Of a stretch of DNA of 64,000 bases, positions 26,800 to 38,289 are shown piece by piece. The stretch's first letter is position 1. Each line of letters begins with the position of its first letter. The DNA is from Diorhabda sublineata. Lineage: Eukaryota; Arthropoda; Insecta; Coleoptera; Chrysomelidae. Location: contig NC_079485.1 in assembly GCF_026230105.1 (NCBI RefSeq), forward strand, positions 10,796,872-10,860,871, in the 5' to 3' direction. The notes under the pieces were generated by a model. The model did no database searches, had not been told where the DNA came from, and was given only the letters and a program-made list of their open reading frames with translations. A program made the position numbers and the translations under genes.

Positions 26800-28080
26800 A
26801 TACGAACCGTTACGGTATAAAAATCAAATACATAAAACTGAGGTTGTAATAATTATCTAATACACCTGAAAATAAATATTGAGTGGTCGAACTTGGTTTG
26901 TTTACAAAATCTGAAGAGTATAAATTATCAAACAGATCAAAGGCTGTTTAAAGCTTCTTGTCAATCTAATAACATTAAAAATATCTTCAGATATTATTGT
27001 GTGATCGACGCATTTTTAAATTTTATAAATACGATTTCATAAGTCGGGTTCATATTTTTTTTACAAGACGTATGTCGCTCAGTATTTCTTCCGGCCTTTT
27101 AAAAAGTAGAAATTAACCTTTTCTTTCAATCAACTTCAGAAGAAAAAACCAAAAGTACTCATATCTGTTGATCTGGGAGGTAATCAAACTGGTCTTTTTC
27201 AATGACAAATTGGCGATGAACTTTGAATTTAATAATATTCTCTCCTCACTTGCCACTATAATTTGCAGAAGTATTATCATGTTCGACAAATAACTCAATC
27301 TAGTTGCTATAATTCTATTCTCAGCTCATTATTCAGTCTCTTCTACACGTTACTTCCATACACTTTTTGATAATATCACGTTTTATTCAACTATTATGTG
27401 TTCATTCAGTCGACTTAAGCTCATCAATTAACATTAATTACGTAGCATATTACAATACACAACTTTATTTCCTAGAATGGGTCTAATATTACTGTATCTG
27501 TTATGATAAGAGCTCGTAACTCTGAATCTGCTACCTGAATAAAACACAATCATTGTACTTTACTACTGATTTCAAATCTTGTGCTGAAGGAATCGACATG
27601 GGTCAGCTGGTTTTTTAAAGTTGATTCGATTTTTATATTAAATAATTTGAGTAATTTTATTTTTTCTCGAGTACATATAAGTATTTTACAGTGAAAAATT
27701 TTCTATTTTCTAATAAAATGGTCAGACTGTTAAAATAAAAAGCTCGCGTTTAATCTGAGAAAGTTCTAGCAAGTCAGGACGATATTTTTTTAATCAAAAA
27801 CTTTCAGAGCTATTTTACGTCGAACTTGGAGTGAAGCAATTTAATAAAGTTTGTTTCCGTTCGTAAGTGCCGTTGAATTATCCAGTCTGAATCATAGGTG
27901 GAAGTGCAAGCTGGAATAAAGGAAGTATTGATTCTAATACTAAATGTTAGTAAGAAAAATATGTGAATATACAAATAATTAGTATCTAATCTTCACAAGT
28001 GAATTTTGGAAAAAAAGTGAGGCACTGCTTAAAACATAAACTATATAAAATACAGACAGTCTCTGAAGCAATAAAAAAAG
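26800..28080. other. AT-rich spacer, nothing recognised
   Basis: No motif-bearing frame on either strand. Confidence 0.4.
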
Positions 28081-28084
28081 GCTT

Positions 28085-28510
28085 AACTGTGCCTAGTATT
28101 TATTGATTTTAAATTAGTTCATAACACGATAGCTAGAGTGAAAATTCAAAAATACCTATAATTAATACAGCATATGAGAAGTACAGACATAATAGTGAGG
28201 GCGAGAGTACCTATTAGAGAGCAAAAATCAAATAAGTACACAATGAGGAGAGGAATAAAAGAAGGGGAGAGTTTCAGCCCAATACTGTTCATACAGTTTC
28301 TGGATAAAAAAATAATACTAAGAAACAAAAATATGGATATGGAGTGTAGAAATAAAAATATATAACGAAATAGCCGTACGAAGCATAACATAAGTGGGAC
28401 TGGAAAATATACAAGAAATTAATGAATAGGCGTGGACATACCGAAGAATGAGGGTAGAGTGTTTAACGAGAAAAATAATGAATACTGGAAATTCCTAAGA
28501 TACGGAATTA
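28085..28510 (+). pseudogene. Non-LTR reverse transcriptase relic
   Basis: The plus strand encodes VFIDFKLVHNTIARVKIQKY (first palm motif region, where the usual D(Y/F)..AFD..+ is altered to HN). Then comes YTMRRGIKEGESFSPILFIQFLD, which matches the (R)RG(V/I)+QG(D/C)SLSPILFN..(L/M)D motif of LINE reverse transcriptases, with Gln-Gly-Asp changed to Glu-Gly-Glu. A more degraded frame (IAVRSIT*VGLENIQEINE*AWTY) follows in the place of the YADD region and downstream helix. The YADD box itself is not readable. Among LINE clades the spacing fits the RTE/Jockey-like group, but I cannot place it exactly. It is a dead fragment with no 5' or 3' ends visible. Confidence 0.6.
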
Positions 28511-29660
28511 ATAGATCAGATAAAGGGATTGCAACCAGCAGATAAATTAGGGGTGATCTCGAAGCCAGCAAACTGTGGAAGAGATTACTGTTTCCAAAAA
28601 AACAACTAACTTTATAACATCTTTTGCAAGATAAAAATCATAAGTTTATTAACTGTCGAATGGTTAATATCCATAATACAATTTTGTGACTATTGCGAAT
28701 ATATATTAATCAGAATCCTAAAATAAGTGAGAATGTTTTTGATGTCTGGTACTGAATTATAATTGGTTTTACCTTATACTCATCAACTATTCAACCATTT
28801 CAAGTTTAAACTAAAATACTGTAAATTATTTATAATTGTTAAATGAAAGAACTAAATATTGAAGATAGGATCTTGGTAAGCAGATTAAATCGAAATAAGT
28901 AAGCTATATATTAAGATTTTTTAAACTATTTATGATTATATCGAGGACGCCTATGTTCACAACTGGAAGCAATGTTCTTCTTCTATGACCAGGACCGTTT
29001 TATGTGGAACAATCACTCGCATGGTCCATTTAAATCGTTATTAAGTGAACATATCGTTTTCCGGGTCTGGGTGGTGTCTCCTTTTACACACATCGGATAA
29101 GATCTCTTTGTCACCTTCATTGACACTTAACTCCCCAAGAGAGATAATTTCAATCGTTCGTTTTCTAAGAAGTAGAATATAATGGCAGAATTTTGTCCCG
29201 ACGCTAACGAGTTCTTTACGAGATTAATTTTATTAGCAATAAAGATTTTTTCGAATACAATATATAGTGAAGATGAAAAAAAAGCTGACAGGCAAATTTA
29301 ATTATACACAACCTAAAGAATGTATGCAAAGGCATTTCATAGTCAAACCGAAACCGCTTCAAACTTGTTTATAAAGTGATAAATTTCAAGAGGTAATAAA
29401 ATGACAATTATGCTCATTGTTCGATTTTTCGTTTCTCTCAGATAAACTGTGCAGTTTTGAAAAGTATGTGGTGTAAAATATAAAGACATAATCACAAATG
29501 AGGATGTTATAAATGCTGCCAACAATGTTATCAGCGAACTTTGAGAAGTTCAAAATCTAAATTTGGTAGAAATATGTTGGTCAAATTTTCATGGATTAAT
29601 ATATTAACAGATATATTGTTTGTTTTATCTAAATATTTCACGGCAACTGAGGAAGGTTTT
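28511..29660. other. Spacer with a GC-richer block at 28930-29140
   Basis: The 28930-29140 block is visibly richer in G+C than its surroundings but yields no recognisable product on either strand. Confidence 0.4.
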
Positions 29661-29668
29661 GTTGAAAA

Positions 29669-29699
29669 ATTCTAAATCAGGATACCCCTGATTTAGAAT
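29669..29699. repeat. Perfect 13-bp hairpin
   Basis: ATTCTAAATCAGG (29669-29681) and its exact reverse complement (29687-29699) flank a 5-nt loop. The tetranucleotide CTAG follows at 29706-29709. Confidence 0.8.
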
Positions 29700-29709
29700 C
29701 ATCAACTAG

Positions 29710-30535
29710 AGAAATGATATTATTTTCGAGTATTTTCCAATTTTTCAATTTGTTTCTACGTAATATTTATCTGCAGTATTTCAGCGTTAAATGCTTTCAT
29801 TTCTTTTGTGAAGAGGTGTTCCACAATGTTCGTCTATTGGATAATTTATAAGTTTGAGACGCATAACAAAATTCAAACTTTTCCACAAATGTACATAAAG
29901 CACCTATTTGTGAATAACCCTTTTGCAAAACCATTCAGAACAAGAAGTTTCTTGCATCTCCTCTTACAACTTGGAAACAGTTCACATTCTGCTTAAGAAA
30001 CGAATTGAATAATTGAATTAATGAGTTTTAGGGAAATCTGAAAGATCTAACTACTTATTGATAAAGATATTATAAAATACTTGGAATATGGTCCAATAAG
30101 TTTCCTGTTTCAAATCAAATGTAAACTGTAAATTATCATAAATTTGACAAAATATGCCACCAAACTTGAATAATACGTCTAAATATTTGGGTATAATGAA
30201 ATAAGCAAAAAAAAATTATGTTATCCGTGCCCAGAAAATCACATTTTTTTCCTTTTCTCGAGAGTAACAACTCAACAGCTTACAGAATATTGAGCTTTAA
30301 AGTGATAGGTGTACGAATAATTGATGTTGTTTTCTAGTGCTCATTTAAATTTTGTAAATATCCTCAAATAACGTAACCACAGCTTTACACTGCCTGTAAT
30401 AACTATTTGCAATCAATCGCCGTCACTTGGTGATGTCCAAAAGTTGAGAAAATGGATCAAATGAAACATCCACACACACAATCATCATTCTGCTTCTCTA
30501 TCGTCAAAACCAAGTGAAGGGAAATTGTGAAGTTT
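29710..30535. other. AT-rich spacer, nothing recognised
   Basis: A short frame at 29808-29996 has no recognisable features. Confidence 0.4.
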
Positions 30536-30539
30536 AGAC

Positions 30540-30830
30540 CTAGCTTAGAGAGAAAAAGAACCCGCGTTTATTAATCGGTAGATTGATCGGCAATTGTTCA
30601 TCGCGATAGATTACGACTGATTACAACAAGACACACTACGAAAAACTTTTCCATTTGGGATTGGGAGCTCTTTCACAAGCTAGATATTCTCCAAATTTGG
30701 CCTTATCCGATCATCATGGTGCATCGACCGAAGTTATTGAATGAAAAACACAAGAATTTTGCATTGGAGATATTAAGACTCATTTAACATAAATGGTGGA
30801 AACAAAACTATATTCTTAATGAGAATACGT
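30540..30830 (+). pseudogene. Mariner transposase relic
   Basis: Plus-strand frames give LEREKEPAF / ERKRTR (the LRxKRP region before the second catalytic Asp), then HRDRLRLITTRHTTKNF followed by WDWELF. A shifted frame then gives YSPNLALSDHHG. These line up with the mariner order HHDNARPHT...L.WE(V/L)LPHPPYSPDLAPSDYHLF. The second catalytic Asp position is HRDR, so Asp is kept but its context is lost; the third position in SDHH is kept. A possible DIKTHL tail is at 30770-30790. Two or more frameshifts are needed. No terminal repeats were found. Confidence 0.55.
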
Positions 30831-32575
30831 TACTGGATAGCTGGATAGATTATAGGGGATAGTTAGAGATGTGAATGAAACTATTACTTTCACCATATTT
30901 ACTATGGCAACTTGTGGCATAAATCACTTCACAGTAGTTTTGTTTTCATCTGGTATTTCTTCTTAGGGAATATTCGTGGAAATTTGGGGTATATGAAAGC
31001 CGTAAGCGTACTGATGACTCACTCTTATTAATAAAATTGTATTTCTCATATGTTTTTATTTCCTCAATAATGTCACGAAATACGACATAATTCGTCAAGC
31101 CAGAAAGTTCATCAAATGATATAAGATACCACTAATAAAGACGTTAATAAGTTTCGACAAATTAATCAAATATACCTTGGAGAATATTATTGGTTTATGT
31201 CTTTTTCCTCCAATATATAAACTGGCATTTATTGTGAGCAAAATGGTCAGATATAAAAATAAGTTCTGTCATTTTCTTATTTTCCGCTCAGTGATTATCA
31301 GAAAATTGGAAAAGAATATTCTTTTGAATGCGTCAATTTGTTCTTTATTAGGAATGGAAATATCGTGCTTGAAAATTTATTATATAAATTAAAATATAGA
31401 TGCTGTTGAATAATACATTGTGTTGAAAAAATAATTATCAATATACTTTGCCTCACAACATTTTTAAGGTTAGACTTTTCAGATAGTTACAATACTTACA
31501 TATCTATTAGTAAATAGAGGATTGCCCAATTTAAGAAAAAATATGATGGCAACAAAATTGCTCTCTAAAATTACCCCTTCGAACGCGCCCTTAAAAGCAT
31601 TTAACTGATATTACTATAATCATTCCTTTTTACGATAATAACAAGTTCAAAGTTTTTATATGCAAGTCATGATATAGACGGAAAGTATTGTCACCGTATT
31701 AAAAATGAAACATTAAATGGCATTTAACGACGAAAGTCGTAAAACAAAACTTTTTGGGCAATTAACCAATACGTCCGTTCAGAATAACAGGCGTTCCCCT
31801 AGGTGTCGATAATATTTTTTTCTTGACAATCTTACCCTTAATATGGAGCTGTGTGAATTATATTGACATGAACGGTTTTATATGGCCATATTATTTTTTA
31901 GATAATCTCTTTCTTATCTGCACATTATTTTGAGTGCGTTAGTTGGAATTTTGATGATTGTTTTCTGCTAAAACAACTGAATTTCTAACAAATAATATTC
32001 CAATTTATTCAATCTATAGTTCATTGCGACCTACTGTACCTATTTGGTTTTTAGAACAACAGAATGAACTCTTGAACCCCATTAAGTGGTTCTTCACCCC
32101 GTTCGCGTTAGTAATACAATTATGCATTATTTTCGTTTCTTTTTCTTTTTACTCAGATAAACCGTAGATGTCAGGATTTATTATATTTGAAGCAATTATT
32201 TATACTTGTCGTTTATTATGCAATAAAATGGAAAATAAGTTGATTATGTATTATTTTTATTATACAGGGTCTATGGTTAGGAAGAAAACTATTAGATCAA
32301 ATGTTCTAACGCGCCAATTGGTGATTACAATCAGAATTATTTACACACATGTAGACAGAGCGTCCGAATTTAGAGAAATGATGTAATCGTTGATGTTGTT
32401 ATATGACATTTTTATGGATATTTTCATACTTGCTTTATATAGTTATACTCTATTTATTCGAATTATTTCAACTGAGCAAATGCTTTTAATTCCGTACTTT
32501 CATTGTTTGATGATATCCGAAATGCAATCGAAATTCCTTTTAAGAATATGTAAAAATTGAGGTAGACCGAAATGC
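30831..32575. other. AT-rich spacer, nothing recognised
   Basis: Short frames at 31177-31392, 31958-32167 and 32168-32386 show no motif. A TACAGGGT at 32264 resembles the tip of a mariner-type terminal repeat, but no partner was found. Confidence 0.4.
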
Positions 32576-32579
32576 ACAC

Positions 32580-33520
32580 ATTTTCTAACTAGCCGACCAT
32601 AGTTCGTCGTCCGTAAATATGGTCTCTCCATTGTCGGCGTCTTGCTCTTACCCATCTAACGACATCTTGTACTCCCAGTTCTCTTAAGGTATCTGTGTTG
32701 GGTATTCTATCGTGGAGTGTGGTACCCTTTATTGTTCGTAATATCTTCATCTCTGCTGTTCTCATTTTTCTCTTTATTTGTTTTGTGTCTGCCCTTGTTT
32801 CTGCGGCATAGGTTAGTATGGGTCTGATACAGGTCTTGTAGATTCGCGTCTTACTTTCTATGCTCTATATATTTATTTCTCCATATAATGTCCCGTAAAT
32901 ATCCCGATATTCTAGTTGCTTTCTTGATCTGCTTATCTACCTCGTCCGTTATGTTTCTGCTGCTCGTTGTTTCTACGCCCATTTAGTTGAAATTCATTAC
33001 TTGCTCTATAATGCGCTCATTTACTACCAACTTGCATCTTATTGGGTCTTTGGATATTACCATGCTTTGTGTTTTCTCGCATGAGACTTCCATGCTAAGT
33101 CTCTGTGCCGTCAGGTTAAATTTATGAAGGAGGCGTTGTAGATCGTCTTCATTTTCAGCTATAAGTATAGCGTCATCTGCGTAGCAAAGGATTCTCAGGC
33201 GACGGTTATTTATTTCGAATCCTGCATTAACTTCGTTTACGCTCTCAATTATTTGGTCCATTATTACGTTGAAAAGGCATGGGCTGAGGCTATCTCCCTG
33301 TCTTATGCCGGATGAGACTTTGAGTTCCCTTGTTAGCCCACAGTCTGTTTTTATTCTTGTTTTGGTGTTGATGTTAAGTTGCCTTACTAGATTTGTATAA
33401 TGCTTCTTGACGCCTTTTTGGTTTAGTCGGTGGATTACAGCGTTGAGTTTTACTCTATCGAATACTTGCTTTAGATCTACGAAACATGTGTACATGGGTT
33501 TATTGTATTCTCCGCCTAGG
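32580..33520 (-). pseudogene. RTE-type LINE ORF2: reverse transcriptase to C-terminus, 5'-truncated
   Basis: This reads right to left. The intact part (33549-32983) carries CFVDLKQVFDRVK (first palm Asp), SSGIRQGDSLSPCLFNVIMD, ILCYADDAILIAENEDDLQ (YADD box intact at about 33185) and KTQSMVISKDPIRCKLVVN (thumb). After the stop near 32983 the frame continues with lesions: SSRNITDEVDKQIKKATRIS, GYLRDIIW, YLKRTGSTRCR and a C-terminal tail near 32600. That order is typical of RTE/BovB-like ORF2 proteins, which copy RNA at nicked DNA. The endonuclease half is missing. The first dozen residues of the open frame (MGYSNHPSTTLGG) do not belong to the RT but read through the junction with the inverted leader. 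Catalytic motifs are intact, but truncation and stops make it dead. Confidence 0.88.
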
Positions 33521-33725
33521 GTGGTTGATGGGTGGTTTGAGTAGCCCATTGACTATCACTGCCGGTCCCAAACCCGGATAAAGGAGGAGGGTTAAGGGGT
33601 GAGGCCAGCAACCTGCCCCTCGTAAAAAGAAAAAACGCTCACAGAACTGTCACATTAGCCTCGGAAACTGTCAGAGTAATTTCTATATTACAAAAACTTG
33701 TGTGCGCTATACAGCTGGGTATTTG
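33521..33725 (+). mobile_element. RTE-type 5' leader segment, inverted relative to its neighbour
   Basis: The stretch containing CCGGTCCCAAACCCGGATAA and AGGAGGAGGGTTAAGGGG (33563-33600) strongly resembles the 5' region of RTE-like elements of arthropods, as far as I recall it. It lies in plus orientation and stays open for about 55 codons (VPNPDKGGGLRGEA..., 33566-33725). It abuts the minus-strand RT fragment with no spacer; the switch point is between about 33513 and 33553. The identity of the leader rests on memory of the family; the orientation switch follows from it. Confidence 0.55.
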
Positions 33726-33879
33726 AGTCATTTGAATCAACATAACATAAAATTTCTCATTTAAATTTTGTTAATTCTTGTAAAAACATTAAATTCATTG
33801 GTGTCAATATTCAAAATGACGTTTGAAAGAAATATTGATTCTGGTTACCTCTGAATCTGGTTATTTTATCAAATGACCT

Positions 33880-34150
33880 ATTTGTCTGGAGACACCACAT
33901 CGAGATACTAAGATCTTACGAAATGATCGAGCGCATCATCTTGTTGGAACTAGATATGTCTATTGTATAGGGTTAGAAAACAAATTGAGCAATTGCACCA
34001 CTAATTCTTCATACAAGAATTCCAAATATCATACACCACTCAGAGTTTTGTCGCGGAATCATTCTATAATTCGATTTCCTGCAAGCCCTGCCGACAGAGT
34101 AACTTTTTTGGGCATAGAGTAGGGCGATCCTCCAAAACAATAGTGTTGTT
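33880..34150 (-). pseudogene. Probable mariner-type transposase relic
   Basis: The minus strand shows HI*FQQDDALDHFVRS (about 33965-33920), close to the (M/I)WFQQDGAPPHF block that carries the second catalytic Asp in this transposase superfamily. Upstream pieces (PKKLLCRQGLQEIE and LYDIW-like) could be the GPYFFEGTLNG.RYL region. The match is short and decayed; no ends were found. Confidence 0.4.
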
Positions 34151-34844
34151 CTCGACCACCGAATTAATTTTTTGTTCAGAAAACTGCATTAATGTGTCAG
34201 AGCAATTTTTCAGCAGTTTTCAGATGGCTGTGAGTTTGTAGGAATGCAATTCAGGCGCTTCAAGAATGCAAGCTCCTACCGATTGGACAATTTCAACATC
34301 TTAAAATATCTGCTAGCTAGAAATATCAGAATTTTTAAACATATATTTATGAACTGCTCATCTTTGATATACTAAAACTACAGAAAAACCATATTTTTGT
34401 AATATCTAGATTGCTGGTTTCTCATAAAATGAAAATGTATACAATTTATTCGAATATCAATACATTTTCTATTTTCATTCGTCTTGTAATTGGTGAGAAA
34501 TTGCGTACAACTAACTTCATAAATCCTATAAAAACATTTATCAAATCTAACCATGACATAAATGTGCGTATTGGAAAACCCTGTATACATTTTGTGAGAA
34601 ATTCCAATTGGTAATACTAATCAACGATTCTAAGTATATTCTAAATAAAGAGAAATTATTATTCGATTATTAAATTTATTAAAAATTCTAAAATAATTTT
34701 ATTGAGAAATAATGAAAATATATTGAAATTTAGAATCTACAGTAATGATCAGATATATTAACTACATTCAACGTAGTTACTCCAACAATAGCTCATCAAT
34801 TGAGGATGATATCAAAATAAGAAGATCTACTTATTCATGTGCCA

Positions 34845-34910
34845 TGTAATTTGATCTGTTTTTTGTCAATGAAGTCTTCATTAATAAAATTTGAATTTGA
34901 ATTTGAATAG
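34845..34910 (+). repeat. LINE-like 3' tail with (TTTGAA)3
   Basis: TCAATGAAGTCTTCATTAAT is followed by three exact TTTGAA units at 34890-34907. Insect non-LTR elements often end in an AATAAAG/TTCATTA-type sequence followed by a short tandem tail, so this may be the 3' end of an otherwise unreadable element. Confidence 0.35.
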
Positions 34911-35485
34911 TTATAACCTTCTCCTTAATTAAAGTTGACAGCAATGATAATTTTTCAAATTTTGTGTTTTTCAATTGATGAGATCAAAATAGTTCTGTTA
35001 ATCGTCTTAATTTCAATCTTCAGTTTATGGTATGTCCAATTTTTTAAGTAATAATATATGAAATTTCTGGCACGTGAGTTGTGACTTGACCGAAGATTAT
35101 TCCAAGAAGAAAATAAAATGAACAACTCAGATATGGTCCATAATATGGTGGAAGCAGTTAAAGGGCAATAATATGAGGTACACCTATTAGGCTAGAGTCA
35201 ATTATAGCGAAGGATATTAATAATTTTATAACCCAGTACGGAAGAGATAAAGAACCATAACTTAGTCGAGCTTATAGATAAGAACAGATATTAAAACAAG
35301 AAATAAAAGTAGAAACGAATTAGAAATATAATGTCGATTTAAAATAGTTCTGATTCTATACTCTTCATCACATTTATTGTATTTCTCATTTATAATAAAT
35401 ACAATATAATCAATTAATTTTTGTTTTGGCCCCGAGACTAATCAGAAGAGAAATTCCATCTTGTAGCAATTCCTAAGAAAACTCC
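34911..35485. other. AT-rich spacer, nothing recognised
   Basis: No supported feature. Confidence 0.4.
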
Positions 35486-35489
35486 TTCT

Positions 35490-37150
35490 AGATCTTCAAA
35501 GAACGGATGATTATCCCGTAGCGCAAGAGGTAAACGGTACACTCGGTGAAGCCCACTGTGGCCAAAAAGAAGAATTAATTATCGATAATTACATCATTCC
35601 CGATTGTGACAGATACCCCCAACAAAATAGCGTCGATGAAGTGACATTCGAAATGCACAAGGCTTTAGCGGAATATTAGTGGAATTTGAAGGCACAAACC
35701 AAACAATACAACCAAAAATACCAACGTAGATCTAATAATGAGATTGCAGGAGTATTATTATCATTAATAGAGTACCTCTGTAACACTACAATAAGCTCGA
35801 GCGCCTTCATTTGCTTTTTTATTGTAAAGCTGTTGCAGAACTTCCAGAATATCAATAACATTTGCGAGAGTATATTGATTTAAAGTGAAATCAAAGCATT
35901 TATCGAGATGCATTAAGTGACAAAGGAGAAGCAACAGAATAAAATTTTTCATAACAACCCAAAAAGATTCTACAAAAATTGCCCGATAATAACACCAACG
36001 TACTTATACCATCGAAGCAAACGTTGGAACAGTAATGAACCCATTACGGTCAACGCTCAAAACCCACAACAGAAATACCGACTGGATAGAAGCCGAAGAG
36101 AAGTGGTTGAACACTGTTCCGATGTAGTTTGATCATTTCACACTACTGAAAATTACTGATGTAGTCCAAAATGTTAACAAGTGAAAAGCACAGTTCATAA
36201 TGTCCAAAATTTCTGGTATAAGAAATTCCCAAGCGTACACATATACCTATTGCTTTCGTGGATTACAAGAAGGCGTATGCCTCATTATTGACTTGTGGAG
36301 GTGTTGCAAGTCCACTCAACTATTTTAAACCTTTTTTCAACAACGTTGGAAGGATAGCGAACAAAGTTATATTTGTAGATTGGTCCATCAATACTGATAC
36401 CCATTCGTAGGGAAGTATGCTAGAATGACTCCGTGAGCCCATTTTGATTCAGCCTTTTAACGAGTCCCCTATTCATTATGCTCAATGATACGGCTTTAAC
36501 ATCAACTATACCATTTCCCATCTTCTCCACATGTATGAAATCATGCTATACGCAGCAAAGAAGCGTTAAATCAATAACTTTCTCGATTTAACACCTCGAT
36601 TCTCCACTCACATAACATACGTATGGAGTTGGGACTCTCTAAGTGCAAGATCTCACACATCAAGAAAGGCATTGTCATAGACGTAAATGTTCAACTACCC
36701 AACGAAGATATCATAAAGGAAATAGAGAAAGGGGAGCCTCGCCTCACCAGATTCTGACTTCAAGTTAGTATTAGATACTGAGGAGCTGACGCAATGGTCA
36801 AAAAAGGTATTACACGGCAAATATTATCATGACCTCAATCAGCTTATAGAGGGCTTACTAGCGGAACCCTTTTTACAGCGATCGGAGCCTTGATGATGGC
36901 TTGTTAAGATCAAGTTATCAAAACTAATATCTGCTTTTGGTGTGTTAGCTAATACTGACTATCTCCACCGATATAATCAAGTATGTAGCCTTGTTCATCA
37001 GAAACTCTTCGCTCTCTCAATAACTATACACCGTATCACAAGTTATTCGACAATTTTAGACTTTACGATAGGTACATTATCGCCGATAGACATGTGACGA
37101 ATAACAGATCTGACATAGTTTTGGTTGATACAAGAATCAATTTAGTCTCG
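35490..37150 (+). pseudogene. R4/Dong-type non-LTR retrotransposon relic (copy 1)
   Basis: A heavily decayed single ORF of an element that uses a restriction-like endonuclease. Pieces in order: LKAQTKQYNQKYQRR (35690-35735) and KEKQQNKIFHNNPKRFYKN (35918-35975), typical of the basic stretch before the RT; HNRNTDWIEAEEKWLNTVPM (36066-36128); FVDYKKAYASL (first palm motif, 36257-36290, with Asp kept); MELGLSKCKISHIKKG (36621-36670, thumb); MMAC*DQVIKT (36890-36920); then VLANTDYLHRYNQVCSLVHQKL (36940-37008), the Cys/His region before the endonuclease; and VTNNRSDIVLVD (37090-37130), the start of the endonuclease. Many stops and frameshifts are present, and an unrelated-looking segment splits 35740-35915. 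The endonuclease is cut off after the first acidic residue. Copy 2 at 56.8-57.4 kb belongs to the same family. Confidence 0.7.
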
Positions 37151-37275
37151 TTTTATTGAATAATTATTATTCTACAAAATAAACATTTCGAAAGAAATTG
37201 TGATATTTTTTTTTTATTTCAAGCTAATCCGCTTCCACCCAAGGTGATTAGCGGGGTGTATAACAATATACAATA

Positions 37276-37838
37276 TTAGATTTTGTTTAGTAGATTAATG
37301 TCCTTTAGGAATCCCAACAATTTATCAACTGGGCAGTTTACACCTAAGAGTATATTTAAGTCTGTTGGTAGTCTATATTTTAGCCGGTACGTGTCGAACT
37401 TAGTGCAATTGATCAGGACATGTTTCACTGTTAAGTGTTCTTGACATGGATCACATATAGGAGCATTGTCATTATTGAAAAGATAAGTGTGCGTAAATTT
37501 GCAATGCCCTATTCTAAGTCTAGTAATAGTCACTTGTGCTCTGCGTGATATTTTTGGAAGCTTCCACGGTGTCACTGTTGATTTAAATTCGTTTGTCTTG
37601 CGATCGCTGCCAGTCTTGTTGCCAGTGGTTGTGACCTTTTTCCCGAATAAGTGTTCTCACGTCACTCACCACGCACTTTGTTATGAGTTCAGCATTAACG
37701 TTTACGATTGCGTTACGCGCACATAGGTCCGCTTTTTCGTTGCCTCTGATGCCAATGTGAGCAGGAATCCAAATGAAATCGACAGATTTCTTGTCGTTCT
37801 GGATATTGTGAAGCAGTGATTTGATTGATTGTAATATT
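37276..37838 (-). pseudogene. LINE RNase H end and C-terminal region
   Basis: From the deletion junction the minus strand reads ILQSIKSLLHNIQNDKKSVD, FIWIPAHIGIRGNEKADLCA (the last RNase H motif with its acidic residue), VNAELITKCVVSD, then HNHWQQDWQ. A one-base frameshift near 37603 moves into the open frame 37575-37276. That frame holds the tail ITRLRIGHCKFTHTYLF, a Cys/His segment ICDPCQEHLTVKHVLINC, and an end at NLLNKI. This is the normal C-terminus of RNase H-bearing insect LINEs. Confidence 0.82.
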
Positions 37839-38170
37839 GGTATATATTACAGATGTAAGAGGTTTTTTGGCTGGTGATTTTTACTACAAGGGCTTCGATA
37901 TCTGAGTTTACATGGAAGTGATCTGCTTGTAAAGATTTGCTTATTAAAGTTACCACTCCTCCACTAGCACGTTTGGTATTATTACGAGTTTTGGGGAAGA
38001 ATTGAAATTGACTGTTTGAATAGCTGCTATCTGGTTTAAGATTGGATTCTTGAAGGCATATGATGTCCGGGGAGTATTCTTTAATAATAGCTTGTAGCAT
38101 ACCAAGTCGATGGTAGAAACCATCTATGTTCCATTGAAGAATTGAGTTGAATTTTGGACTAATTTGAGAG
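37838..38170 (-). pseudogene. LINE endonuclease (APE-type) N-terminal half
   Basis: Minus-strand sequence gives FNSILQWNIDGFYHRLGM, then IIKEYSPDIICLQESNLKP (the LQE catalytic motif of apurinic-like endonucleases, Glu kept), RASGGVVTLISKSLQADHF, and DIEALVVKI..SYICNIY. The domain then stops abruptly at about 37838, about 105 codons in, where sequence encoding RNase H begins. Intact domains need about 230 residues including the SDH motif, which is lost. Confidence 0.82.
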
Positions 38171-38289
38171 GGTTATGTGCGACAAATCAGTTGTTAGTAG
38201 ATGAATTAGATTCAGAGTTAATTAAGTCTTGGCCAAGATGAGTAAATATCTTTTTTTTTAAGTTTGGTGATTCTCGTTTTTGTTGTCGT

